Shown here: in pieces, positions 35,454 through 47,329 of the stretch
Layout: the number at the start of each line of letters is the position of its first letter
Position numbering within the stretch: the first letter of the stretch is position 1
NCBI GenBank assembly: GCA_018806985.1
Contig: JADANN010000018.1
Span: forward strand, 1,458,501 to 1,522,500
Length of the DNA: 64,000 nt
Direction of reading: 5' to 3'
DNA from: Angiostrongylus vasorum
Taxonomy: Eukaryota > Nematoda > Chromadorea > Rhabditida > Metastrongylidae
Notes under the pieces: generated by a model
Told to the model about the DNA's origin: nothing
Databases searched by the model: none
The model's input: only the letters and a program-made list of their open reading frames with translations
Program-made: the position numbers and the translations under genes

Positions 35454-35721
35454 ATACGAGGCTGTGAATGATAAGATTTATTCAATACCGGTTGACCTCT
35501 CGATGATTCCGCCTTATTCAGAGCTTGGAGAGGTCAAACTGATACGCAATCTTCTCAGGCAAACACTTTCAGAATCTCAGCAAAAGAAGCTTCACGTCTG
35601 CTCAAAGAGAAAACACGGGCTTATTGAGCAATTCCAGGGCTACTACAAAGATGGTCCTAGCAATTCTCAATTCTATACTCTGTCAGTTCAATTCTGTCAG
35701 CATCAATCCAGTATACTTTGA
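35454..35721 (+). CDS. candidate terminal exon, unknown protein
   Basis: After an acceptor TTCTTGAGCAG, an 88-codon frame reads RYEAVNDKIYSIPVDLSM... and SELGEVKLIRNLLRQTLSES... to a TGA. The composition is protein-like (charged helix then Cys/Lys-rich), but no domain is recognised and no upstream exon was found. It sits opposite the - gene at 35904-38023. Confidence 0.3.
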
Positions 35722-35903
35722 TGTTTAAAGTAATTTTGCTATGCAAATGTTGGAACTAGAAGGGATAAATTAACAGAAAAAAGGTAACTGAAAGTTCTTC
35801 TTTTCAAAAAAAATCTACAGAAAAAAATGAGAACGGCTGAGTTTTAGATTTAATGATTTAATTGTTTAAAATCGCATAACTATTCCGTTTGCCGTTCAGT
35901 TAC

Positions 35904-38023
35904 CTTTAAACATTGAATTTCAGTTATCACTGGACCGAAAAAGGGGGCTTTCTCATCCGCATTTTGTCCTTGGATAGTGGTGGTGAACGATGGCTTTTCT
36001 GTGACCTTATTTACAGCGCAAAACTCCAGTGTATATGAAAAAACCAACGAAAAAAGAAAAAGCAGACTCACCCGCCGGGATTTGGCGTCCTTCGGGAAAC
36101 GAATTCGTTTAATTGCTTCCGACATTTCCGAGAATCGACACTTCTGGAAAATAAATAGATTTTCGTCACTTCTTATTAGATTTTTGAAAGGTTCTCGCTA
36201 TAATGAAGGTGTCGCGTCCACTGCGTAAACTGAAAAAATGACAAGTGAATCGACAGTAGAAAACCAGGTGAAATAAAAAGATTTGACGTGAAAATACGAT
36301 ACTCATGAAAACATCGTTGGAGCCGTTGACGACACAAAGATCATTCACAAATGTACGAATAGCACTAGCAGATGATGCTAATGAGGAATCCCCACCATAT
36401 CAATAGACTTATTCGGGATGGATGATAGATTCTTCCGTTTCTGGATATTTCAAGTCACAACACACTCTCACAAGCATTGATAGGCCCTTCATGTCGGAGT
36501 CTGACGCATTTCACTGCTTTCCCTCATGGTTGGATAAGAGCAGAGCTGCATTATAAGACCGGAGAACAACATCAATTCTGCATAAACATGGCGCTAACAG
36601 GCTTATACATTTTAGAAGTTCCACATACACGGTTTAAACTCTGAGAGTACTAAATGAACTAAAAAATTTGAGCAACGTGAAAATTAGACATCAAAAATAT
36701 CTGTTCGAAAACTATGCCCAGTTGTCACCCTAGGCTGAGTACGTTACACGAGTAATTCTAGTTTATCTACCAAAATTCCTCTTTGCAGAATAAAGCATCT
36801 GCAACAAAATAGTACCATATTTTCGAACCACAGAAAAAAGACGAAATAGAAGCAGATAAACTTGGGTTATCGATAGCGTGATGTTACGAAAGTAAGTGGG
36901 ACAGTGGGTGTGGCGTTCTTTGCTGAATCACCAGAGGTTAGTATAGAAACAGACGGTTTTAAAACTCAGAGATCAGCAGCTCACAGCACGCAGGTGCTGA
37001 GTTCTGCATTCTCTACCAACACAACTATCTTATCAGTAACCCTCCTGGTTGCTCCTATATCGAATTGTTTGAATTTCCCATATAAAAGAGAACCTGAGAG
37101 CATTCTGTCCTTACAGGTAATTTCCACGTGTAAACTACATTCGACGTATCCAAATAACTAATTGCTGCTGTTCATGATCCATAGGTGTATCTCGTAACTC
37201 ACTGCAGAATTCTGCCCAACAATGGCTGAGGAGGATGGAACGAGCTGGTCACTTTGTTGCCCGAACCTATACCGGACGACGACCAGAGTTAGCCGTCTAG
37301 GAGATTACACTCTACGGCTGGCAGTTTTACTGCATTAAACTGTTGAAATGGAAGCCTTTCGAAGGAGATCCATTGATGCGTAGCAGGTACAGCTCTTCAC
37401 CAATTTCTCCATCCACTACTATTCCCACTATAAATTCTCTTTTTACATAGAACCCTAACAGAAAATATAAAATGCTTCTACATTTGGCACATTGGTTAGT
37501 TCAAAAGACATTGGTTGATTAACACTCAAATATAACATATTGTCGACTGAAAAGAAATATTACGTTTTCAAATGCATTTTATAAGGACAGTTACTGTAAT
37601 ATACTATCTACTATCTAATTTCAAGTTAACTATGTGAAAGCATATGGAAGCACACAGAAGTATGTCAAAATAAGATTTGAAGCTCACCAAATTGCAGTCA
37701 AAATGTAGAGTGCTTGTGAATGAAATAATGGAAGTAATTTCCTTCTTTCCCGATACCACCGACCCAAGGACAGCCTTAGACGCACCGCAATGATCATTGG
37801 AGAAGTTATTCACGGTTGCACCTATCGTGGCTTCCGAATTTCTGCGTTGCTTCAAACCGACCACTTCCAGGTCACATTCCACATTATCCTTGCTGAACGC
37901 TGTCCATTTATCGTAAAAGCTGTGAATCATAATGGAAAGTACGACGTTTGCTGATATCGAAATGACACGTCTCCCACAAAGCGGCTTTACTTCCGATAAT
38001 TTCTCAAGCGCAATGAAGAACAC
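35904..38023 (-). CDS. uncharacterised multi-exon gene, five exons, incomplete at both ends
   Basis: Exons on -: A 37688-38023 (112 codons, VFFIALEKLSEVKPLCGRR..., donor GTGAGC, phase 0); B 36985-37157 (LFGYVECSLHVEITCKDRML..., donor GTGAGC, phase 2); C 36298-36364 (acceptor CTGCTAG, AIRTFVNDLCVVNGSNDVFM...); D 36072-36143 (acceptor TTTTCCAG, KCRFSEMSEAIKRIRFPKDA..., donor GTGAGT); E 35904-36005 (VTEKPSFTTTIQGQNADEKA..., donor GTAACT). All four junctions agree in phase, and the D-E intron is 66 nt, a typical nematode size. Spaced cysteines in A-C suggest extracellular folding, but I recognise no domain. The exon A acceptor (GGTGGAG) is poor and the exon C donor (GTATTT) weak, so ends may shift. 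Confidence 0.55.
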
Positions 38024-38139
38024 CTCCACCGAGACGTAGTTCGATTAGAATATTTTATAAATTAGTCAAATAATTTGTCGTAGATCTATCAACAAAGTCA
38101 CTGTTTTGCAGTAATCACACAAAATAAGAGTTCGTTATA

Positions 38140-39415
38140 AAGACAAGTGACCGGCAGATGCGGCTCGAGTCAAATGACGATGCGGGAAGACGTCAAGGTG
38201 AAACAAGAGGGAGAAATAAGGACTGAGTGCTGAGTGGCCTGGGACAGGGGCGGGCTCTTTGAATGCAATGGGTGGTGCAACTTCACAAAAGACTACAGAG
38301 GATCGTTGAACTACGCGTTTGGAGCTGTTGTGGAATATCATAGCCAGTGTTTATGAAAAGGATGACGACGTTACCATCACATAGTTATGGCCAAAACGCT
38401 TTAGAAGGGGTACTTTAAGGAACAACAATGGAACTTGGCCTTTCCCTAGGTTACACTAGGCTATTTTTTAGATGAGAGCAATTTGAATCGCAGACCCTTT
38501 ATTTACTTATGGGAGAGAGGATGATTCGAATTCTCGTACCCTCCTCAAAAAAACCTTTGGATTAATTTCAAGCAACTGGGCGATATATTCTATAGCAGGG
38601 AATTCTCTCTCTCGTATCACGCCTAAATCTGCAATTTCCAAGAGGTTTTAAACTCGCCTTGTTACCATCAACTATTCTAGTTTTCACGTCTATGAAATTG
38701 GCTCACAACCTCTCTCGTCAAAGGATGATCAACCGGTTTCCTGCGAGGTTATATGGCGCTCCTAGCGAAAAGAGTGTAAACGCAGAACCAAAATCATGTT
38801 CGCCTATATGCGGATTGTATCCTACACGTCGATCCTAATTAAACGGCCGGAAAATGAATTTGAGATGGCTTTTTGGTGTCCTCATCAAGAAATTTTCACG
38901 TCCAATTTGGGGAAAGACCTGCTAGGACCTTGGTAGGAGGGTAAGACCAGTACCATAAGATTATCATCATTTCAAAGCTCTTCTAGACTTTTAAAATCTC
39001 GAAGATCAAGCGTGGAGATTTTCAATTACATATAATCGTGCTGTGGGGACAATGCACGATAAGAAGATTGAGCGTCACGACGTCCGTAATGGCCAAGACA
39101 AGAAGACCCCGCTCGTTAACCTTCGTTTATGGAGCCTGAGAGGAAGTGTTTGTGGAAACGCGCGATAACAGAGAAAACAGAGTGTTAGGGTCTACGTCAA
39201 TATGTGTTTTTACAATGGTCGTCAATCTCTTTGAAAAAATTAGCGACCAGAGTAGCAAGTTTGCAGTTGAAAAGATGTAGACGAGTTCCCATAATAACAA
39301 TCTTCGCTGCCTTTATTCCAACATCAAGTTACGAATTCGATACGAACTAGGAGATCCTGCAAGGAAAATCGTACCTTTTCTATGTTTATCAACGGCGACA
39401 TCATTGCCAAGATTG
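38140..39415. other. unique sequence, no gene supported
   Basis: Lies between two divergent gene models: the - gene ending upstream of 38023 and the + gene from 39423. It could hold a first exon and promoter of either. No repeat copy and no convincing start exon seen. Confidence 0.3.
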
Positions 39416-39422
39416 CCTTCAG

Positions 39423-41415
39423 GTGAATATCTCAAGCACTTCACATCGGAATCCACGCACTGTAATGGGATCAACAGGAAGCGAAGCTGCCGATTTTTCT
39501 TTACAACAAGAAGCTCTTTACTAACTCATAATTCTCGAAGCACTCCATTCAACGTTGAACGTGAGAGTTTCCAGGCAGAAAGTATCATATCGAAGCAAAC
39601 CACATGGTGAGAAATCAAAGATTTTATCACACCGATACCACTCTTGTCGTAAATCGCGTCAGATTATTATAGAAAATACCTCATATCTCTCCTGCAGGGC
39701 GGGTGTGGCGCAGTGGTCCGAGGCGCCCTTCAATACACATGGGATCAATACCTGCGCTCATGGCCCACCAAGCCTTCCATCCCTCAGGGGAAGGAAATTG
39801 GTACCAGACTTGTCTGGGAGGATAGCAGCACTGGCTCGATACAACGGTAGGCTACCGCGAGTCATTGTAAACGCTAGACATGCATTCAGTAACCTCCAAC
39901 GATGCTTAATGAAGTCGAATGCATGGCGCATCCCTCAAGGATTGACCAATGCCGAGAGGTTCATCCTTTTTGTTATCCCTCCCGCTACTATGCATTTTCT
40001 GTGGCCATTTCACATTTCTCTTAACCCATGAAACACATTCATATAAATGCATTTATGAAGGCGTTCCGACCAGTACGTATTAATTTCAAATATTTCCTTT
40101 CCGGTTGTTTTTTTGCTGCACGGAACTATGTTTGTCGCAGTTTTTCGCGATCAAAACGAAAGGTTCTGAATCACTGGAAGACTGGCAGGATCGTGTTGTT
40201 GCACGAAACGGATACCTTTACGGCATCACCAACCATAACACAATATGCCTGCTATCCGTGATCTATAACCTACAAACTTGGTTTAGGCTTAACAGTATTA
40301 AACAGTAGTGTGTAAAAGACAGCCATTCGAATAAGCAGGGGTTTCAGAATAGATTGCATGCGATGAGACAGACGCAAATAATATCTGAAAGGAAAAAAAA
40401 CTCATCGTGTACCACGAGAGTACAAGAACCAATTCTACTTTGCTGTTTCGAATTAAGTAAAAGATAAGCGTATTCATGAAAGCTTTAGACAGTCGGAGCA
40501 TCTGCTATTAATAACCAAAGTCCTTGATCAGCTCTAGTGACTTGGGATTCAGAATTTCGCTCTTCTCTGCCAAAGTTGTAAACAAAAAACGATGGTCCAA
40601 AAAAGGTGATGTTGTTTTGCGAAAAATTATTTGCTGTTATCTATAGTTCAATATGAAAAACTTAAGTTGGATAACACGGAAATAGAAGTTCAAGGGCGAC
40701 AATTGTACCATCTCAGCTTTCCCGATGGCTTTCTTATAACATCAACCATTTCCCGTGAATGGTTGATGTCCGACTTTGACATTTTTTACAGAAGCTGGCT
40801 ATCGATTGAAGCTAAAGAAAACAATGTTAACAAATTCGTTCCTGATACCCCACCCACACTCTTCCGAAGTAATGTCTCTGAAAGCCGAGATCTTGTTCTG
40901 AAACTTACGGACTCATTGGGAATGCCGATAGGAGAACAAAGAACATCCGACTCTCTGTCCACCTTTTAGATTCTGCGATCCTTCCTGCCTGAATGCACCA
41001 CTGGGAGGCCTGTACCTCATACAGGCAGGATGAATGACCACTCATTTTCGACAGGATTAAGCTATGAATGAAGCCTATCATGAAATGAGAATGAGGATCG
41101 AAAATTTTGTTTACAGTCAGATACCAAAGACGATGGGCCAAGTTGAAAAGGTGGCGTATAGATGTGATGCATCTTAAAAACAACCACTGGAGAGCAGCAG
41201 TTAGCGGCCCTAGTCTCATGGGATTTCATGCGCGCAGAAGGAAGACCAGCAATCCTCTGGTCAGATTTCTTTGTGAAGATCCTTTAAAAAGTGTTGATGC
41301 AGCTAGCCCACTGAATCATGATAACCCAAGTGTGCAATTCTGTCGTGTAAGAGGAACCAATAAGGATACACCTGTGTTTGCACGAGTTACTGACAATCAG
41401 TCAGCGTACAGGTGA
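39423..41415 (+). CDS. uncharacterised multi-exon gene, incomplete
   Basis: Exons on +: 39423-39606 (acceptor GCCTTCAG, donor GTGAGA; EYLKHFTSESTHCNGINRKR...), 40141-40294 (acceptor TTGTCGCAG; FFAIKTKGSESLEDWQDRVV..., phase 1 at GTATTA), 40647-40868 (acceptor CTATAG; QYEKLKLDNTEIEVQGRQLY..., phase 1 at GTAATG) and 41117 to 41340-41415 (acceptor TTTACAG; RYQRRWAKLKRWRIDVMHLK...). The last three join in phase. The first ends in phase 2 and does not fit the frame chosen for the second, so an exon is missing or that frame is wrong. Good donors inside the last block (GTAAGA near 41348, GTGATA at 41412) suggest the gene continues. No domain recognised. SINE-A sits in the first intron. Confidence 0.5.
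39698..39967 (+). repeat. SINE-A copy, best-preserved head
   Basis: A box TGGCGCAGTGG at 39706-39716 and B-box-like GGATCAATACC at 39742-39752 inside a Ser/Leu-type tRNA-like segment. The full body follows, ending 'gattgaccaatgccgagagg'. It lies in an intron of the + gene. Confidence 0.88.
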
Positions 41416-41419
41416 TATG

Positions 41420-42425
41420 AGCGATGAAATTATTGACAGGATTTGAAAATTCTATGCTGGACAATGTCCACTAATCTAATCACGCTTTATTGAAGTCGGC
41501 GAAGGTATTTCGGTTTATCTAAAGGTTTCTTCCACAAAGATTTTCACTCTTCGCTCAAATGGTTTTCTGACAAGCAGTAGTTCGATGGATTTCCGAACGA
41601 AAATGGGTCAAATCTTGTTTAAATGCTGAGATCTGATCATATCGCTAAACATCGCTAGCTTTTTCAGTTCCATTATGAATAGAGGTAACATTAAAAGCAA
41701 TATAACAAAAAGCTGAACTCGCAATAATCTTGGCAACCTCAAGGCAATTTATAAGTCAAAAATATCCAAAAAATTAAGGAAGAACAACAAGTGAGTGTGA
41801 CAATATTTCATATTTATTTCAACGATTGCCATATTTCTCTTCATATAGTTGTTTCATTAGAGAGACCTCATCCTATTAGTCCTAGGGCTATGTCGCATAC
41901 AGGATGGGCATTATAAGCTATACAAAAAGCGACCATATAGGGATTGGGTGTAGCTGCTGCGCTGACTTTTCATTACTTATATTCGGTCCAACATAATAGC
42001 ATACGTGGGTCGATATGTTTGAATACATGTAGATTGTCAATTCGGCTAATATTTTGCAGCAAATTCACTGAAAATTATTATGCATAAGAGGCCGATCGTA
42101 GCACATTCACAAATATGTTTTACACCTGTTAAAAAGATCAGTAGGTTATTCGTTAGTATATATAGAACCTCTAAATACTAGTGAGATGCACGTGGGTAGC
42201 CTCTCAATAAAAGTGTTAAAAAAATGCCTTAAGCAAAATGATTGATGCTTTTCGTGTACCCCAAGCGAGGGAAGCAATAAGAAAACCTCTATAGCAATAC
42301 GTCATAGGCGCTTTGCTGTGTTCTATTTCGAATTTGCACCATAATTTCAACACCGAAACACCGTTTAGCCCTATATGTACTCTAAGTTTTTTCTTAACTG
42401 TGGACTCTATATTTGAAAGCACTAT
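41420..42425. other. AT-rich unique sequence
   Basis: No splice-supported exon, repeat family member or RNA gene recognised. Possible 3' part of the preceding + gene. Confidence 0.3.
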
Positions 42426-42431
42426 ACAGTC

Positions 42432-42690
42432 ATGCCAGTGCAGTGGTTAGAGGTGTCCTGCAATACAAATGGGCTCGATCCCGCACCCAGGGGCTCACCA
42501 ATACTTCTACCTCTCCAGAGTCTGCAAACTGAAACCAGAACTGTCCGGGTGGATAACAAGACTAACTTGATGTATCGGTAGGCAACCCCGACTCCATACA
42601 TAGGAAAGATATACATTCAATCACCTCTAACGATGTTTCATGAAATCGAATACATGGCGCAAGGATTGATCAACACCGAGAGCTTTGTCC
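42432..42690 (+). repeat. SINE-A copy
   Basis: Head 'ccagtgcagtggttagaggt' with B box GGCTCGATCCC. Body diverged but collinear to 'gattgatcaacaccgagagc' and a T-run. Confidence 0.8.
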
Positions 42691-42849
42691 CTTTTTTTTA
42701 TTTATATCGCCTTCCCAACAAAAACCGCACCTTTCTACACGTTGGTTGCCGTAGAACTAGGGTACGTGAAGAAAAAGGTTTAGTCGGAAGTTTTCCGGCC
42801 AAAAACGACTTAAATGCTCCATTTCTCTCCTACGCAGACAAAGTAGGAG

Positions 42850-43300
42850 TGACTTGCAGTCAACCATACACATGGATGACGGAAATCGTTGGCTTCAGCT
42901 AAAACTCGTCACAAACTTGTGTTTAGAAGCTGTCGAACTATTTCATACAGCGAACAGCCGACAGATTGCTCAACAGATTCCCTGTAGTAGTTATGAACAC
43001 TGATGAAAGCGAACGTCCTGCATGACCTTCTTTCGTGAACGAAGACGAACTACGTGTGAAGAGTCGCCTTTACAGCTTCATGGAGTGTTTCGCAAAGTTC
43101 GAATATTAGTTAGTGCTTGCTTGCAGCTCGTGCGATTCCATATCGTCATATCACCTCGAGTGTTTCAGGGGCAGATGTCTCTCAGTGAGTTTCAAACTCT
43201 ATGCTTCTTTATCACTACCATGGAAGTATTCGACAAACTAATCGCATTCCTCATCTATATTGTCAATAACGGTATCTTCCTGGAAGCCAGTTAGGTGAGC
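42850..43300 (-). mobile_element. RTE-type LINE relic, linker region
   Basis: On - the translation around 43275-43100 retains VIDNIDEECD and VEYFHGSDKEA, then SLKLTERHLPLKHSR, collinear with the region before the LIRQRG segment of the better-preserved relic at 21080-22735. Frame breaks are frequent and the match fades below about 43000. Confidence 0.5.
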
Positions 43301-43984
43301 GAACCCAAACCAAGGACGGTTTGGAGATCCTAGGATTCTAGATTATGAAATTTTGTGGCTTCCTCGATTTCTATAACGAAAAGAAACTAGCGCAAAAATG
43401 TGGTGGTTCGATCTAATGTTGAATTTCAGAACAACAGTGAAAATGGTTAGGTGAGAGCTTTGATTCATTATGGTACTTTTCATTAAGGAACTCCAAGACT
43501 AACATTGAGCGAAGGCTAATAGAATTCTGAGATTTTATGAACGATATGCTAATAATTTAATAAATCCAAGAGGCTTCGCACCCGGCTTCTTCTATTCCAG
43601 TTCGTGCGTCACGAGGTCCTTCTGGCCTTCTAACCAATAGGGTTCCCGCGCGGATTTGCGTGGCTAGTAGAATTAAAGACAAGGAATTTTTCGTCGCGTG
43701 GGGATTTATGGCTTTTTGAAAGCAAAAAAATATTTTTCATTAAATAGAGCGTTTTAGAGGTTCCGAACATGATAAGATTGTAAAAGAGACTTTGCTCTAT
43801 CATTCTATGAGTATGACTGATTTATGTGCTACTATTTACTGTGTGTCACAATGGCTCATTATGAAAAAATAGGTTTCTATCAGAACCTTGAAGCACTTGA
43901 AAGCATTCTGAGTCTATTTCGTTGTTTTTTACAACCGCAAATCCAACTTCAGCTTGCAGGTAGCGCAGTAGGAGTGACCCCACT

Positions 43985-44352
43985 CATTACATTGACGGCA
44001 CAACGTACCTAGCCATTGGCTCGAAACCATACCAGAGCTATCAAGCCTCTCATCTCTTCAGGATCAAAAAACTAGTACTGGATTTACCTGGGACAAGCCC
44101 ACTTCCCTTAGTCCACGTGGGCACGCCTTAGCACGGCTGTGTCAAGATTACAAGAAGAATCAACCTTATCAGAACTCAACGACATCTGTGGCAAAGATGA
44201 AAGAATCCTAAAGGAGCAACTTAATCGACAAGAAAAAAGTTCGAAAACCTTCGTAGATAGTGGATGCCAGGAAACAAGTCGAGCAAAGAAAAGTTGGAAT
44301 CCCCAAGTTGTACAGATGATGTTGGGCCGTGTAATAAAAACAATAAAATAAC
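43985..44352 (+). repeat. SINE-C copy
   Basis: Diverged head; then 'tctcttcaggatcaaaaaac', 'acgtgggcacgccttagcac', 'gattacaagaagaatcaac', tail 'accttcgtagatagtggatg' and 'ggaatccccaagttg', ending in an ATAAAA-rich run. Confidence 0.6.
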
Positions 44353-44454
44353 AATAAAACTAGGGCACACAACAGACTATGACAAATCAAGGAACGCCTT
44401 GCTCAAAAAAACTACGCGTTAACGGTTCTGGTAGAAACTACAGTGTTTCAGTTT

Positions 44455-44850
44455 TTATTTTTTTTCACGGCAGGGCACTAGTGAAATACAACAACAAATA
44501 TGTTGAAATATGAGCAAAACTCGGTATGATACCCTGCCATAAAAAAGAGAATAGGCAGTAAATAGAAGCTAAAACAATGCGATTCACACTGCAGCTTCAG
44601 CTTAACTGGGTTCAATGGCGATTTGTGCTCCCACATCATTCCCGTTGACGGGTGATTGCAGGCAGCATCGATAAAGTAAAAACTGACTGAGAAAAAAGAC
44701 AAAGCAAGGGTTCCGCTTGGTGTGATGGATAGTGCATGAGTCTCTGGGAAGAGCAATCGCGGATTTGAAGCCTCACCTGAGGTTCCTAGTTTTGCTTATA
44801 ACTCAGCATCGTTGTACTTCTTGTAGAGTTATAGAGCACATTGTAGCCGC
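44455..44850. repeat. SINE-B inverted pair (short left arm, full right copy)
   Basis: 44455-44535 is a - piece ('ttcacggcagggcactag', 'aaaatatg...gcaaaactcgg') that runs straight into a + 3' end ('gataccctgccataaaaaag'). 44565-44850 is a + copy with an extra 5' block ('gcgattcacactgcagcttc', 'cttaactgggttcaatggcg') before 'cattcccgttgacgggtgat'. This 5' block also occurs at 52122, so complete SINE-B elements are longer than 240 nt. Confidence 0.7.
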
Positions 44851-44999
44851 TTGTTAATCCCGCGAAATTTGAGAAGAATACTAATTGAAGAATGGAATCC
44901 ACACTTTTATAGACTGAGAGGCAACAAGAATAAAAAATTGGAATTTCTGACAAGGACTGAATCACCAAAGAACATGAAGTCCCGTGACAGCCACTTATT

Positions 45000-45355
45000 C
45001 TCAATGTGAAGCGGACGGGAGAATGTTATGCAAACAAGACTCGAAGCTCTTCGATACATAAACCAAACAGCAAGTACGCATGAAGACTGGCAACAGTAGT
45101 AAGATAGCAACAAATGCAGGGTCTGGGAAATTTCAGCACATAAGATAGAACCCTTAAAAAGTTGAGAATAATAAAGATAACTGGGTGCTTTTGGGAAAAA
45201 GAGAAGGAAACAACTGGAAAAGCCGCGCGCAAAGCAAAATTTCCAAGAAAAAGAAGCAGTGGAATCGTGGAAATGAAGGTGTTGATGATAACAGTTACTA
45301 AGAGAAGGTAAACATGTCGTTTTAAAAAATTATCTGGTGAACAAGGAACAACCAC
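45000..45355 (-). pseudogene. possible multi-membrane-segment protein fragment
   Basis: A 109-codon frame on - contains at least three hydrophobic stretches: YLLLVTVIINTFISTIPLLL, HPVIFIILNFLRVLSYVL and CICCYLTTVASLHAYLLFG. A shifted frame continues with similar composition (CVLAVWFMYRR). This could be a decayed serpentine receptor or transporter. No diagnostic motif was recognised and no splice chain found. Confidence 0.28.
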
Positions 45356-45809
45356 TATGACAATGCGGCAACGTTTTCTCTAATTTTTCTGGCACACTAT
45401 GACCAGTAAGAGTACAGGAGTCCTCGAAATAAAGTGCAGTAAATACGCACACATTTCCAGCAAATGAATTCCTTCAAAGACTCGTTATAGATTGCTGGTC
45501 GTATTGTTAATAACTGACCTCATTTCGAGCACAAATAAAGCCGTTGATTAGTGATGAAGCACTTCCACACGACTAGACACATCACTTCTGGGGACAAATT
45601 CGCTTGATGGTTGCGTGCGATGGCACCTGGTTGTTGCCAGCTTGTTGACTTGTTGAAACTCGTCCGCCACTCAAACACGTGGCTGCCAGCACCAAGTGAA
45701 CGATGCTGGCTGGCCTCGGAGAGGAATGGAAGATGACTTTTCGGTAAGCAAACGGCTTGTGCATTTTGGGGATAAAATACTTACGGGAGCATATTACTTT
45801 ATAAAAGTG

Positions 45810-46000
45810 AGGCTACTATATTCGAGTGGTGCTCCACTCACGAAAATTCGACTCGATACCCGAATTCCTACATCAAGATGGGTGGACGAACGACAGTGGA
45901 CCATCGACAGGAATCATTCCCCACTTTGCAGAAGGCGATAGCGACATAACGTTAGTCGAATGGAAAATTATTACAACAACCTCGTGTCAACTAATCAATG
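45810..46000 (+). mobile_element. PLE terminal fragment
   Basis: 'attcgagtggtgctccactc', 'attcgactcgatacccgaat', 'cagtggaccatcgacaggaa', 'cagaaggcgatagcgacata', 'acgttagtcgaatgg' and 'acaacctcgtgtcaacta'. It lies 600 nt upstream of the PLE coding relic in the same orientation, so the two may be the two ends of one element. Confidence 0.75.
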
Positions 46001-46353
46001 AGACCGAACCCTGCTTATTACATTATGCGGAGGTTAAATGAAAGTCAGTTTATGCAAGTACTTGCAGGATCTTTGGCCGACAAATTTAGGGTGTACATGT
46101 TAGTTATGCTGCTACGTACTATACGTTACTATATGACAGCTTTGTAATGAGGCATCAAATTTTTTTCCTAGTGCATTCATTATCGTTATTTGCTTGATTC
46201 ATCGCAGTTTTTCACTCACTTGCTTTTTGAGGTGTCTCGATCTCAACGCTTATTTGACTAATATTGGGTTTAATTTTCTTTATAAAGGAAGTTACTACCA
46301 ACCAACGACTGAATTTCACTGGTTTCCATGAACTCGTCATGAAGAGTTCTTAT

Positions 46354-46617
46354 GATTCTATCTAAAGATATTCTGATATGAAGATTTATCTCTTGGCGAG
46401 GTGGTCATGAACATGAAGACAAAAATTAAGACACGGAAACCGTGCTGAATTTGCTAGGCATCCGGCAAATAAGAAGAATATGAAGATGTTAGCCCAAAGA
46501 TGAAATTGCACATAACATTGCATTAGACATAACACTGTGCATGAGAAGTTCAAATTCTATCTAAAGATATTCTGATATAAAGACTTATCTCTTCGCGAGA
46601 TGGTCATGAACATGACT
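46354..46617 (+). repeat. duplicated 62-nt block
   Basis: The segment beginning 'attctatctaaagatattct' at 46354-46416 recurs at 46553-46615 with about five substitutions, ending 'gtggtcatgaacatga' and 'atggtcatgaacatga'. It lies just 5' of the recognisable PLE reverse transcriptase and may be part of the element. Confidence 0.8.
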
Positions 46618-47329
46618 ACAAAATGAATATGTATGGCTTAACGACTCAATGGTTAATGAGTCTATTAAAACAGTGCCTTAGTTCTTTAATCTTTAGCTGG
46701 TCACGGAGATATTTTGCACAAATCAGGGTTGGCTATGAAACAGTGATTAGCTCCAAGCCTTGCCATCATCTTTATTTCTATGGTGGAAGCTCCAAATGCC
46801 AATCACCGAGCGCTACTCCACTGTCGATATATAGAAGACTGCTTCATCGTCTTTTCCACACAAGAACAGATGAGCAGTTGGTTTGAATTGTTAAACAGAC
46901 AGTCGGAATATATAACATTTACACGAGAAAAACCAAACGAGTACTGAATTTCTTTCTTCAACATTCAAATAAAGCTTTAAGAAAGTGGCTTCACCACAAA
47001 ATGGCATCTGAAAATAAGTAATGAAAATGTACTGGTACCCCTGGTTTCATCCTTCACATGAAAGAAGCATCTTTAAAACATTACCAAACGGTTAAAAATG
47101 TGTACATAGGAGAAGAGGAAAGCAAGGAATCGTTAAGTTTGGCACAAAGAATAGCCATTTCCAATGGCTACGAAGGAGAGGCCAGTGACCTGAAATAAAG
47201 AGGTAGGTGATGCTCCAAGACCATGTTTAAAACCTAAATACAATCCTTTTCAAGCTACCCTTCATATCAAACTAAGTAAATGACACCATTACGAGGTGCT
47301 TAAGAAGAGGTGGTCTTGAAAACTCCGTG

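Noticed and set aside
37200..37330. Possible LINE RT C-terminus on + (RMERAGHFVARTYTGRRPEL)
   Set aside because: Only a few residues resemble the 'RWAGH' motif; a stop follows and no other LINE block is nearby.
39555..40031. 158-codon frame on +
   Set aside because: Runs through a whole SINE-A copy, so the frame is repeat-derived.
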